NCBI GenBank assembly: GCA_050297855.1
Contig: JBNKTC010000010.1
Span: forward strand, 310,001-374,000
From: SZUA-545 sp050297855
GTDB lineage: Bacteria > Campylobacterota > Campylobacteria > Campylobacterales > SZUA-545
Direction of reading: 5' to 3'
DNA length: 64,000 bases
The first letter of the stretch is position 1, and each line of letters opens with the position of its first letter. Position numbers and translations under genes: made by a program. The notes under the pieces were generated by a model. That model was not told the DNA's origin. It did no database searches and saw only the letters and a program-made list of their open reading frames with translations. Positions 33,283 to 42,168 of the stretch are shown piece after piece.

Positions 33283-35052
33283 TTAAAACATCTTTTTAAA
33301 CGATTTCTCGATGTTGCCCGGGATGTGGGCGATGCGCAGGAACTCGGCCATCGTAAGGCTCGGGTACATCAGGGCGATGTAGTATTTGGGTGCCAGGATC
33401 TTGGCTTTGCCGTTTTCGATCAGGATCATGTACGGCAGCAGGGCCGCCTGATCGGTCCCCGTCTTATAGACGAACTTCTCGATCTTGCGGCCCAGGTCCA
33501 CGCCGAAGAGGTAGCTTGACTTGGAGAGTTTGAGGTCGAAGACGATCTTGTCGGCACTGCTTTTGATGAAGCTCTTCAGCAGGCTCTCGGTCTTTCCTTC
33601 GGCTATGGTGATCATCTCTTCATAATAGGGCATCCCCATCATAAAGTGGAAGTGTCCCATCCCTTTCTTCTCCAGCATATCGGGGATCGTGACCTGGAGG
33701 TTTTTAAAGCGGTACTTGAGGGAGTTGAGCACGCTTTTTGCCAGGGCGGGGTCGTAGGACTTCTGCATAAAGGCGCGCAGCTGGTATTCGGGGTTGACAA
33801 AGATCGCTTCGCGGCGTCCGTCGTCCACCATCACCCGCATGACGGCCGCAAATCCGCGCCCTTTTTTGGCCCCGGCTCGGATGAGGCGGTTGTTGGTGTA
33901 GAGGATCGTCTTCAACGCGGCATCCTTGGCGACGAAGTGCTCGCCCAGGATCTTGAACCCGGCACGTTTGAGCTGCTTTTTAACCAAACTGGAGTCCACG
34001 TCCTGGACGGTATAGCTGGCGTTAAGCATCCCTTTGGCGGGCTTGAGGGGCTTGCGCTCCTTGACTTCGGAAAATTTTGTCATGAGGACCTTCTGGCCGC
34101 CCAGGCTCTCCAGCAGACCGGTCACCTTCTCGTGGAACTCCCGTACCATCGTCATCAGCTCGGGGTCCTTGACCTGCATGACATTGACCCAGTTGGAGAG
34201 TGTCGGAAAGCCGACGTGCATCGTCTTGCTCCCTTTGGGGATATACATATAGACCGAACAGGGGGCGAAGATACCGGCTTTGGGGATCTCGTTGAAGAAA
34301 CGGTTGGAGAAGCCGAAGTGGCAGATGGAGTAAGCGATAAAGGAGTCAAAATTTGTCTTTAGTCCCTGCATTTCCATATTGTCTTTGATATCGCGGTAAC
34401 CGGCGATAATAAACTCATCCTCTTCGAACGACTCTTCAAACTTCTCCTGGAAGGTCTCGACGAATTCACTGACATCGCCTTTGACGGGGTAGGTGATCTC
34501 ATAGACCGGTTCGGCGGGCATCGTCGTGTAGGTAGCGGTCTCTTCCATCGTCGGTTTCAGGGTCGTTTTGACCGTCTTGTGCAGGTCGCTGAAAGCGCTC
34601 ATCCACTCTTCTCTCAGCTTGGGATCTTCCAGGCCGACGGCATCGGCCATGTATTCGGGAGCCAGCATCCCGACCCAGGAGCTGTCGACCCCTTTGGTCT
34701 TGTAGCTAAAAAGTGTCAGGGGGATAAAGGCGGCACTTTTCGGATGCTTGTTGATGACGTTGTAGAGCGCTTTTTCGTTACCGATCCCGATGAAGTTGAG
34801 GGTATCGAGTGTCGTAGAGCCGTACCGTTTGACATAGGCGTCGTTGATCCGTTTGTGGGCGTCGGAGATCGTAAAGCCCGATGCGTCCACCGCTTCGGGG
34901 ACCTTGTTCTCGATCAGGTCCCGGGGGAACCCTTCCACGCCCCAGAAGTAGGCCGCCGGTTTTTTGGGCAGCGGTTTGGTCTCGGGGGCGGGTTCGCCGC
35001 AGCCGGCTAAAAAAGCCAGCAGTAAAACAGTCAACGTTACGCGTAATCTCAT
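33283..35052 (-). CDS. Large lipoprotein with DUF302-like repeats
   Basis: 589 residues. Signal peptide with lipobox LLLAFLAGCGEP (Cys at 18). The body seems to hold two or more DUF302-like modules: the segments KHPKSAAFIPLTLFSYKTKG (about 105-130) and IPKAGIFAPCSVYMYIPKGS (about 260-285), the latter followed by MHVGFPTLSNWVNVM, show the family's end pattern. A third region near 330-420 repeats the theme. DUF302 occurs in thiosulfate or sulfide oxidisers but has no firm function. It is 12 bases after the M16 gene's stop, so the two are probably co-expressed in the envelope. Confidence 0.72.
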   Translation of the reverse strand: MRLRVTLTVLLLAFLAGCGEPAPETKPLPKKPAAYFWGVEGFPRDLIENKVPEAVDASGFTISDAHKRINDAYVKRYGSTTLDTLNFIGIGNEKALYNVINKHPKSAAFIPLTLFSYKTKGVDSSWVGMLAPEYMADAVGLEDPKLREEWMSAFSDLHKTVKTTLKPTMEETATYTTMPAEPVYEITYPVKGDVSEFVETFQEKFEESFEEDEFIIAGYRDIKDNMEMQGLKTNFDSFIAYSICHFGFSNRFFNEIPKAGIFAPCSVYMYIPKGSKTMHVGFPTLSNWVNVMQVKDPELMTMVREFHEKVTGLLESLGGQKVLMTKFSEVKERKPLKPAKGMLNASYTVQDVDSSLVKKQLKRAGFKILGEHFVAKDAALKTILYTNNRLIRAGAKKGRGFAAVMRVMVDDGRREAIFVNPEYQLRAFMQKSYDPALAKSVLNSLKYRFKNLQVTIPDMLEKKGMGHFHFMMGMPYYEEMITIAEGKTESLLKSFIKSSADKIVFDLKLSKSSYLFGVDLGRKIEKFVYKTGTDQAALLPYMILIENGKAKILAPKYYIALMYPSLTMAEFLRIAHIPGNIEKSFKKMF

Positions 35053-35064
35053 GGTATGTCCTTG

Positions 35065-36357
35065 TTATTTGGTTACGACCGAAAAGGTGAGCTCTTTGAT
35101 CTCGGGATGGATATGGATGTACTGGTTGAGCTCGTTCAGTGTCATCGCTTCGATCCGGATCAGCTCATCTTTGCTGTGGGTGAGCGGCTTGCCCTGGTAG
35201 TAGTCGTTAAAGGTGCGGCCCAGCCGTTGGGAGAGGGTCTCGGTCCGCAGCGGTTCGCTGCCGAGCAGAAACTTCTTGGCACTGTCGAGCTCTTTTTGGG
35301 TCACCCCTTTATCGACAAACTTGGCCACCTCTTCACGCACCACTTTTATCGCCTCTTCCTGGCTCTCCAGCTTGGTCTGGAGGTGGCCGCTGAAGTAGCT
35401 GTGGCTCATGGCCATGTTGACGCGGGCATAGGCGGAGTAGGCGAGGCCCCGCTTGACACGGATCTCCTCCATCAGGCGTGAGCCGAACCCGCTGCTTCCT
35501 AAAATAAAGGAGGCGACTTTGGCTTTAAAGGCGTCCTTGTCCGTCGTCTTGGCGAAGAAGGGGGCACCGAAGTAGACGTATGCCTGTTCGGTCTCTTTTT
35601 TGGTCACGATATCCTTTGCCCGGGCCGCATGAAAGAACGGAAGCTCTGTCTCCTTGCCGCGCGGCAGCAGGGAGAGGATATCGTGGGCGATCACCTTCGC
35701 CTCGCCCGCATCCAGGTCCCCGCCGATGACGACGATGGCATTATCCAGAACCAGTTTCTCTTTTACGAAGTTTTTGATGTCGTCCAGCTCCACCTTGATG
35801 ACACTCTCTTCGTTCCCGATGGCCGGATCGGCGATGGGCGAGCCTTTGAATATCTGTTCATAAAGCTTGCGGGAGGCGATGTAGTCGAAGTCGTTCTCCT
35901 TGCGCTTGATGGAGCCGAGCAGTTTGGTCTTGATCCCGCCCAGGGTCTCGTCGGTGTAGTTGGGGTCCTGGAGAAGCTCTTTGAGGAGGTCGACCCCCTC
36001 GTGGAATTCGCTTTTGAGCGAGTCGAGGTTGATGACAAACGTCTCCCGGCCGTGACCCGCTTTAAGCTCGATCGCCTTGGACTCCAGTTTTTCGGCGAAG
36101 GCGGCGGAGCCGAGCTTCTTGGTCCCCTCGTTAAGCAGCATAGAGGTCAGCCGTGCCAGGCCCGGCAGGTCGCCGTCGGCGACGGAACCGGCGTTTTTAA
36201 AGACGATCTGCAGCGAGATAATGGGAAGCTGGGTGCTTTTTTCGTAGAGGATCGGTACCTCGTGGTTATCAATAGTAAGTTTTTCGATCTGAGCCGACAT
36301 TAATATCCCTTGTGAAAGTAAAAGTAGTGTGATTAGTCTTGTAAGCAGTCGCATCAA
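35065..36357 (-). CDS. M16 peptidase-family protein lacking the HxxEH zinc motif
   Basis: 430 residues with an N-terminal signal (LLTRLITLLLLSQGILMSAQ). It has both M16 halves (about 25-215 and 220-430), including the C-terminal motif SGFGSRLMEEIRVKRGLAYSAY. At the site of the inverted zinc motif (GLAHLLEHMLFKGT in active enzymes) it reads GLARLTSMLLNEGTKK. All of His, His and Glu are missing, so it should not cleave peptides by itself. Such chains usually act as the inactive half of a heterodimer. The stop of mqnC lies at its start (ATGA overlap). Confidence 0.88.
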   Translation of the reverse strand: MMRLLTRLITLLLLSQGILMSAQIEKLTIDNHEVPILYEKSTQLPIISLQIVFKNAGSVADGDLPGLARLTSMLLNEGTKKLGSAAFAEKLESKAIELKAGHGRETFVINLDSLKSEFHEGVDLLKELLQDPNYTDETLGGIKTKLLGSIKRKENDFDYIASRKLYEQIFKGSPIADPAIGNEESVIKVELDDIKNFVKEKLVLDNAIVVIGGDLDAGEAKVIAHDILSLLPRGKETELPFFHAARAKDIVTKKETEQAYVYFGAPFFAKTTDKDAFKAKVASFILGSSGFGSRLMEEIRVKRGLAYSAYARVNMAMSHSYFSGHLQTKLESQEEAIKVVREEVAKFVDKGVTQKELDSAKKFLLGSEPLRTETLSQRLGRTFNDYYQGKPLTHSKDELIRIEAMTLNELNQYIHIHPEIKELTFSVVTK

Positions 36358-37400
36358 AACCTCTCCAAAAAGTTATAGGCCGTATCCCGCTTGGCGGGAA
36401 GCTCCCCGACGTCGTGGATGAGCTGGATCATCTCGTCCTGGGCCATCTGGTTACTGGCGCCCGCGGCAGAGACGACATTCTCCTCCATCATCGTACTACC
36501 CAGGTCATTGGCCCCGAAATGCAGGGCCATCTGGCCGATGTAGCTTCCCTGGGTGACCCAGGAGCTCTGGATGTTGGGGAAGTTGTCCAGGTAGATCCGG
36601 CTGACGGCCAGCAGGCGCAGGTAGCGGTTGGAGCTCTGTTTCCGGATCTCGGGGTGCTCTTCGATCAGCTTGGTATTGTCTGACTGGAAGCTCCACATGA
36701 TAAAGGCGCGGAAACCGCCCGTGATATCCTGCAGCTCGCGGATGCGGCGCCAGTGCTCGATGATCTCCTCGTCCGTCTCGGTCATGCCGAACATCATCGT
36801 CGCCGTCGTCTTCATCCCGATCTCGTGGGCCGTACGGTGGATCTCGATCCAGCGCTCATTGGTGATCTTTTTGGGGCTCACCTCTTCGCGGACCCGCTCG
36901 TTCAGGATCTCCGCTCCGGCACCAGGGATGCTGAAAAGCCCCTTGGCATGAAGCCGTTCAAGCACCTCGCGTACGGAGATCTTGGAGCGCTTGGCGATGT
37001 AGTCGATCTCGATGGCGGAGAATCCGTGGATGTCCACCTGGGGGAACTTTTTATGGATATGCTCCACCAGCTCTTCGTAGTAGTCGATCTCCAGTTTGGG
37101 ATGGACCCCGCCCTGAAAGAGGATCTGCGTTCCGCCGATCTCCAGCAGCTCTTCGATCTTGTGGTCGATCTCGTCGAAGCTGAGGATATAGGCGTCTTCG
37201 TCCTTCTCGTGCCGGTAGAAAGCGCAGAACTTGCAGTCTACCCAGCAGATATTGGTGTAGTTGATATTGCGGTCGACGACAAAGGAGGTGATATTGTCCG
37301 GGTGCAGCTCTTTTTTGACCGCCGTGGCCATGCGTCCCAGCTCCTTGAGGTCGGCGTTTCGGATCAGGTCCAGTGCTTCTTCGTCAGTGATTCGTTTCAT
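36354..37400 (-). CDS. mqnC: Cyclic dehypoxanthine futalosine synthase (radical SAM)
   Basis: 348 residues. The radical-SAM cysteines occur as NICWVDCKFCAFYRHEKDED (CxxxCxxC). GGTQILFQGGVHPKLEIDYY, GAEILNERVREEVSP, TTATMMFGMTETDEE and HFGANDLGSTMMEENVVSAAG are the MqnC family signatures. It catalyses the cyclisation step of the futalosine route to menaquinone, the route used by Campylobacterota. A -10 TATAAT at 37441-37446 (minus) lies about 40 bases upstream. Confidence 0.95.
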   Translation of the reverse strand: MKRITDEEALDLIRNADLKELGRMATAVKKELHPDNITSFVVDRNINYTNICWVDCKFCAFYRHEKDEDAYILSFDEIDHKIEELLEIGGTQILFQGGVHPKLEIDYYEELVEHIHKKFPQVDIHGFSAIEIDYIAKRSKISVREVLERLHAKGLFSIPGAGAEILNERVREEVSPKKITNERWIEIHRTAHEIGMKTTATMMFGMTETDEEIIEHWRRIRELQDITGGFRAFIMWSFQSDNTKLIEEHPEIRKQSSNRYLRLLAVSRIYLDNFPNIQSSWVTQGSYIGQMALHFGANDLGSTMMEENVVSAAGASNQMAQDEMIQLIHDVGELPAKRDTAYNFLERF

Positions 37401-37440
37401 ATCGGTTCATCTTATATTATGTAGATTTATAAAAAAGTCT

Positions 37441-37446
37441 ATTATA
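37441..37446 (-). promoter_or_regulatory. Putative promoter -10 for mqnC
   Basis: TATAAT on the minus strand, 41 bases upstream of the mqnC start. No clear -35 element; the upstream flank is AT-rich. Confidence 0.45.
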
Positions 37447-37530
37447 CACAGGGCGAAAAAAAAAGAGCTTAATGGTACGCCGCGACTGGCCGCGGCGGCA
37501 GCGGGAAAGCTTTTTTTATGAGTAGAATAG

Positions 37531-37536
37531 TATAAT
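37531..37536 (+). promoter_or_regulatory. Putative promoter -10 for the cvpA-fur-lysS-glyA operon
   Basis: TATAAT preceded by an AT-rich stretch with a run of T at 37511-37517, about 73 bases before the cvpA start. It diverges from the mqnC promoter. Confidence 0.5.
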
Positions 37537-37608
37537 AGAGCGCATACTTGTATGATAGCAGTCCAAACAGGGCGTTATGTATTTTATAAATTTTTATAGA
37601 GAGAATTG

Positions 37609-38268
37609 ATGGATATGAGTTTACTGGATATCGTAGTAATAGCCCTGGTGGTCCTGCTGGGTCTTAAAGGTCTCATCCGGGGCCTGATCAAAGAGGTGTT
37701 CGGGCTGCTGAGCATCGTCGGCGGCGTCTTTTTCGCGTCCCGTTTTGCCGATACGTTCGGCTCCTACATCCATACGGCCTTTTTCCCGATCGAAAACGCC
37801 GGGGTACGCTCCCTGGTCGGCTTTGTGATCCTCTTCGCCCTGATCTGGGCGGCGGTCCAGCTGGCGGGGACGATCCTGGCCAAGATCATGAAGGTCTCAG
37901 GACTCGGGTTTGTCGACAAGCTGGGCGGTATGGCCGTGGGATCGGCGAAGGTCTTCCTGGTCTTCTCCATCATCGCCTACGGCTTCGGCAGCGTGACGTT
38001 TATTAAAGACATGCTCAAGAGCAAGATGGAGAACAGCGTGATGTACCCGCTGCTGTACGAGACGGGATCGTATATCGTCAATATCGACTCCCTGGAAGTA
38101 CAGCAGGCCAAGGCAAAGCTGACGGCCCAGGGGGAGAGACTGTCACAGGAGCTGACCCAGGAAGCAGTCAAGCAGGCGGCGGCGGATATGAACGCTACGG
38201 CCGCCAAAGCGCTGGGTGAGATGAATGTGACCCTTCCCCAAGATGCCGAACCCGGAGGTGAAGAGTGA
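37609..38268 (+). CDS. cvpA: CvpA family membrane protein
   Basis: About 219 residues. It opens SLLDIVVIALVVLLGLKGLI then RGLIKEVFGLLSIVGG, the CvpA signature, with four membrane helices in the first 130 residues (the third includes SLVGFVILFALIWAAVQLAG). A coiled-coil, Ala/Gln-rich tail (about 165-219) follows. CvpA proteins are needed for colicin V export in E. coli and for envelope integrity. ATG at 37609 is used, although TTG 37606 and ATG 37615 are in frame. It overlaps fur by ATGA-type coupling. Confidence 0.88.
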   Translation: MDMSLLDIVVIALVVLLGLKGLIRGLIKEVFGLLSIVGGVFFASRFADTFGSYIHTAFFPIENAGVRSLVGFVILFALIWAAVQLAGTILAKIMKVSGLGFVDKLGGMAVGSAKVFLVFSIIAYGFGSVTFIKDMLKSKMENSVMYPLLYETGSYIVNIDSLEVQQAKAKLTAQGERLSQELTQEAVKQAAADMNATAAKALGEMNVTLPQDAEPGGEE

Positions 38269-38720
38269 AACGTATTATCGACTATGCCGAGTACCTTGAC
38301 CGCTTCCAGGAGCTGCTCCGGCAAAACGGCCTGAAGTACACCAAACAGCGTGAGATCATCCTGGATGCGATCTACCACAGCACGGGACACTTTACCCCCG
38401 AGAGCCTGCACAAGCAGATCCAGGAGGTAAGCGACGAGAAGATCGGGATCGCTACGATCTACCGTACCCTCTCCCTGCTGGAGAGCGAAGGCCTGGTGAC
38501 CTACATCTCCTTCGGGGTCAGCGGGAAGAAGTACGAGTTCGGGGAAAAAGAGCACCATGACCATATGATCTGCGACAGCTGCGGCAAGATCATCGAGTTT
38601 GTCGACGAGGAGATCGAGAGGCTCCAGGAGAAGGTGGCTAAAAACCATAACTTCAAAACGACCAACCACATCATGCAAATACACGGCATCTGCAGCACCT
38701 GCCAATCGAAAGGGAAATAG
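38265..38720 (+). CDS. fur: Ferric uptake regulator Fur
   Basis: 151 residues: winged-helix DNA-binding domain (about 1-90) with TKQREIILDAIYHSTGHFTP and KIGIATIYRTLSLLESEGL, and a dimerisation domain with the metal site EKEHHDHMICDSCGKIIEF and ICSTCQ. Both structural zinc CxxC pairs are present. It is an iron-sensing repressor. Its place in an operon with cvpA, lysS and glyA is typical of this phylum as I recall it. The overlap with cvpA is 4 bases. Confidence 0.95.
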   Translation: MKRIIDYAEYLDRFQELLRQNGLKYTKQREIILDAIYHSTGHFTPESLHKQIQEVSDEKIGIATIYRTLSLLESEGLVTYISFGVSGKKYEFGEKEHHDHMICDSCGKIIEFVDEEIERLQEKVAKNHNFKTTNHIMQIHGICSTCQSKGK

Positions 38721-38728
38721 AACCAATA

Positions 38729-40246
38729 ATGTTTGAAAACAGTTATGTACAGCAACGTATAGAGAAATCGGAACAGCTACGGGCAAACGGCCTGAACCCC
38801 TATGACAACAGAAGCGAACGCGACTCCACGGTAGCGGAGTTTAAAGAGCACTTCGCCTACGTCGAAAGCCACGACGACCGACGCGACGAGTCCAAGACCG
38901 CCTGTGTCGCCGGGCGGATCAAGTTCCTGCGCCTGATGGGGAAAGCGGCCTTTGCCAAGATCGAAGACCAGTCGGGTGCGCTTCAGATCTACTACAGCCG
39001 GGACGCCCTGGGCGAAGAGTGGTTCAAGGATGTCAAAAAACTCGTGGAAGTGGGCGACATCGTCGAGGTCAAGGGGTATCCCTTCCTGACCAAGACGGGG
39101 GAACTCTCCCTGCATGTCCAGGAGCTCAAGGTCCTGACCAAGGCGATCAAGCCGCTTCCTGAGAAGTTCCACGGTCTGACGGACAAAGAGCTGCGATACC
39201 GCCAGCGCTACCTCGACCTGATCATGAACCCCGACACCAAAAACGTCTTTATGACGCGCAGCAAGATCGTCACACTGGTCCGACGTTTCTTCGAGGACAA
39301 CGGCTTCCTGGAAGTGGAGACGCCGATGCTCCACCCCATCGCCGGGGGTGCCAACGCACGGCCGTTTATCACGCACCACAATGCCCTGGACGTGGAGCGC
39401 TACATGCGGATCGCACCGGAGCTCTACCTCAAACGTCTGATCGTCGGCGGCTTCGAAGCGGTCTTCGAGATCAACCGGAACTTCCGAAACGAGGGGATGG
39501 ATCATACTCACAACCCCGAGTTTACGATGATCGAGTTTTACTGGGCGTATAAAACCTATAAAGACCTGATCGATATCACCCAGCGCATGATGGACACGAT
39601 CATGAAAGAGCTGCACCTTCCGACGAAGCTACCCTTTGACGACAAGGAGATCGACTTCTCCTCCCCGTATGCGCAGTACACGTACGACGAAGCACTGGTC
39701 AAGATCGGCGGGATCGACGAAGCGGTCCTGACGGATACGGCCAAGATGAAAGAGCTGCTTAAGACCAAGGGGATCGAGATCGACCGCGAGATGAGCGCGG
39801 GTCAGCTCAAAGCCGAGCTCTTCGACGAGTTTGTCGAGCACCAACTGATCAACCCGACTTTTATCACCAAGTTCCCGGTGGAGATCTCCCCGCTGGCACG
39901 CCGAAGCGACGAGGACCCGAGCCTGACGGACCGGTTCGAGCTCTTTATCGCCGGGAAAGAGATCGCCAACGGATTCAGCGAGCTGAACGATCCGATCGAC
40001 CAGCACGGACGTTTCGAGGCGCAGCTCAAAGCCAAAGAGAGCGGCGACGACGAGGCCCACGAGATGGATGAAGACTACATCAACGCGCTCAGCTACGGGA
40101 TGGCTCCCACGGCGGGCGAGGGGATCGGGATCGACCGTCTTGTCATGCTGCTGACCAATCAGCAGTCGATCCGGGACGTATTGCTCTTCCCGGCAATGAA
40201 ACCGTTACACCACAATCCAACTCAAGATAAGGAAAATGAGGAATGA
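38729..40246 (+). CDS. lysS: Lysyl-tRNA synthetase, class II
   Basis: 505 residues. An N-terminal OB-fold anticodon domain (about 55-150) is followed by the class II catalytic core. Motif 2 reads FRNEGMDHTHNPEFTMIEFY and motif 3 GEGIGIDRLVMLL. It attaches lysine to tRNA-Lys in the cytoplasm. It starts 8 bases after fur and its TGA overlaps the glyA start (ATGA). Confidence 0.97.
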   Translation: MFENSYVQQRIEKSEQLRANGLNPYDNRSERDSTVAEFKEHFAYVESHDDRRDESKTACVAGRIKFLRLMGKAAFAKIEDQSGALQIYYSRDALGEEWFKDVKKLVEVGDIVEVKGYPFLTKTGELSLHVQELKVLTKAIKPLPEKFHGLTDKELRYRQRYLDLIMNPDTKNVFMTRSKIVTLVRRFFEDNGFLEVETPMLHPIAGGANARPFITHHNALDVERYMRIAPELYLKRLIVGGFEAVFEINRNFRNEGMDHTHNPEFTMIEFYWAYKTYKDLIDITQRMMDTIMKELHLPTKLPFDDKEIDFSSPYAQYTYDEALVKIGGIDEAVLTDTAKMKELLKTKGIEIDREMSAGQLKAELFDEFVEHQLINPTFITKFPVEISPLARRSDEDPSLTDRFELFIAGKEIANGFSELNDPIDQHGRFEAQLKAKESGDDEAHEMDEDYINALSYGMAPTAGEGIGIDRLVMLLTNQQSIRDVLLFPAMKPLHHNPTQDKENEE

Positions 40247-41490
40247 CACACCTACAACAAGAAGACAAAGAGGTTTTTGACATTATTGAGAGTGAGCTGG
40301 ACCGCCAGATTCACCACCTGGAGATGATCGCCAGCGAGAACTTCACGTTCCCGGCCGTCATGGAAGCGGCCGGTTCGGTCTTTACGAACAAATACGCCGA
40401 AGGGTACCCGTACAAGCGATACTACGGCGGCTGCGAATTCGCCGACAAGGCGGAGCAGCTGGCCATCGACCGCGCCTGTGAACTCTTCGGCTGTCAATTC
40501 GCCAACGTCCAGCCCCACGCCGGTTCCCAGGCCAACGGCGCGGTCTACGCCGCCCTGCTCAAAGCGGGTGAGAAAATCCTCGGTATGGACCTGAGCCACG
40601 GTGGCCACCTGACCCACGGTTCCAAGGTCAGCTTCTCGGGCAAGAACTACCAGAGCTTCACCTACGGCGTCGAGCTCGACGGACGCATCAACTATGACCG
40701 CGTTCTCGACATCGCCAAGATCGTCCAGCCGAAAATCATCGTCTGCGGCGCCTCCGCCTACGCTCGCGAAATCGACTTCAAACGCTTCCGTGAGATCGCC
40801 GACGAAGTGGGTGCGATCCTCTTCGCTGACATCGCGCATATCGCGGGCCTCGTCTGTGCCGGCGAGCACCCCAGCCCCTTCCCCTACGCCGACGTCGTCA
40901 CCACCACGACCCACAAGACCCTCGCCGGTCCCCGTGGCGGCATGATCCTGACCAACGATGAAGATATTGCGAAAAAAGTCAACTCCGCTATCTTCCCGGG
41001 TCTGCAGGGCGGACCGCTGGTTCACGTTATGGCCGCCAAAGCCGTCGCCTTCAAATACAACCTCTCCCCGGAGTGGAAAACCTACGCCAAGCAGGTCAAG
41101 GCGAATGCGGCGGTCCTCGCAAAGGTCCTCATCGAGCGCGGCTACGACGTCGTCAGCGGCGGTACGGACAACCACCTGGTCCTGGTCTCTTTCCTTGACA
41201 AGGCGTTCAGCGGCAAAGACGCCGATGCGGCCCTGGGGCGCGCAGGCATCACCGTCAACAAGAATACCGTGCCCGGCGAGACCCGCTCTCCCTTCGTCAC
41301 GTCCGGGATCCGCATCGGCTCTCCGGCCCTGACGTCACGGGGGATGAAAGAGGCGGAGTTCGAGATCATCGCCAACCGCATCTGCGACGTCCTCGACGAC
41401 ATCGAAAACGAAGCGAAACAGGCACAGATCAAAGCGGAACTGACGCAACTTGCCCGTAATTTCGTCATCTACACCCAGCCGACCTACTAA
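40243..41490 (+). CDS. glyA: Serine hydroxymethyltransferase
   Basis: 415 residues, standard length. EGYPYKRYYGGCEFADKAEQ (substrate and tetrahydrofolate region), and the PLP-lysine motif DVVTTTTHKTLAGPRGGMIL are intact. FADIAHIAGLVCAG carries the cofactor Asp-His. It converts serine and tetrahydrofolate to glycine and methylene-tetrahydrofolate. It ends the tightly packed cvpA-fur-lysS-glyA set. Confidence 0.97.
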   Translation: MTHLQQEDKEVFDIIESELDRQIHHLEMIASENFTFPAVMEAAGSVFTNKYAEGYPYKRYYGGCEFADKAEQLAIDRACELFGCQFANVQPHAGSQANGAVYAALLKAGEKILGMDLSHGGHLTHGSKVSFSGKNYQSFTYGVELDGRINYDRVLDIAKIVQPKIIVCGASAYAREIDFKRFREIADEVGAILFADIAHIAGLVCAGEHPSPFPYADVVTTTTHKTLAGPRGGMILTNDEDIAKKVNSAIFPGLQGGPLVHVMAAKAVAFKYNLSPEWKTYAKQVKANAAVLAKVLIERGYDVVSGGTDNHLVLVSFLDKAFSGKDADAALGRAGITVNKNTVPGETRSPFVTSGIRIGSPALTSRGMKEAEFEIIANRICDVLDDIENEAKQAQIKAELTQLARNFVIYTQPTY

Positions 41491-41510
41491 GGCCCGCCGT
41501 ACGTCACCGT

Positions 41511-41530
41511 CCCGATTTCGCACGATCGGG
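41511..41530 (+). terminator. Hairpin after glyA
   Basis: CCCGAT and ATCGGG form a 6-bp stem with an 8-base loop, 20 bases after the glyA stop. GTTGGTTT follows, a weak T-run. Confidence 0.4.
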
Positions 41531-41589
41531 GTTGGTTTCGGTGCGGAAAGTCGCTAAAATATGCACGAAATGTGTTTCAGGAGATGTTC

Positions 41590-42132
41590 GTGACCGGTAT
41601 GGACCTCAAACTTATCAAAATGCTGACCGACCACTACTGGCTCAAGCACGATACGACATTCGACAAAATCTCCTTTAAAGGGAGAACCTTCTTCAACAAG
41701 TACGAGCGCATTAACCAAACGATGACCCAGGCGATCATCAACCAGCACCTCAAAAAAGAGATCACCATCGCCCACTCCCTCATCAACACACGCGACAAAG
41801 TCGAAAACATCGTTATCGATTACAACGGCCGCGACCCGCAGCGCTTCTACCACAAGGCACAGTTATTGCTACGTGAAGAGGGATTCATCAACTTTACGGC
41901 GTTCGAGACGAAAACGCCCGGCCATCTGCACCTTTATATCCATAAAGGGCATACGACGGTCAGCGAGGCGGTACAGCTGGGCAAAATGCTCTCCATGAAG
42001 ATGGCGGCCAAGCAGCCCAAGCAGTGGCGGATGTTCCCAACCCAGGAGCTGCCGCCGGAGTACAACATTCTCAACCTTCCCTACGAAGTCTACGCCAAAG
42101 AGCGCGGCGCTTCGTGGTCGAAGCATATGTAA
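41590..42132 (+). CDS. DUF1882 family protein
   Basis: About 180 residues. It starts VTGMDLKLIKMLTDHYWL and carries DTTFDKISFKGRTFFNKYER and the conserved KTPGHLHLYIHKGHTT. This fits DUF1882, a protein I know mainly from Campylobacterota and of unknown function. GTG at 41590 is chosen because AGGAG lies 6 bases before it. The nearer ATG at 41584 touches the AGGAG, and the ATG at 41599 is too far. Its neighbours glyA, SPOR, trpE and aroE are the usual ones for the phylum. Confidence 0.82.
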   Translation: MTGMDLKLIKMLTDHYWLKHDTTFDKISFKGRTFFNKYERINQTMTQAIINQHLKKEITIAHSLINTRDKVENIVIDYNGRDPQRFYHKAQLLLREEGFINFTAFETKTPGHLHLYIHKGHTTVSEAVQLGKMLSMKMAAKQPKQWRMFPTQELPPEYNILNLPYEVYAKERGASWSKHM

Positions 42133-42168
42133 CGGTCGAAAATCCAACTGCAAGGAACGGAGCAATCC

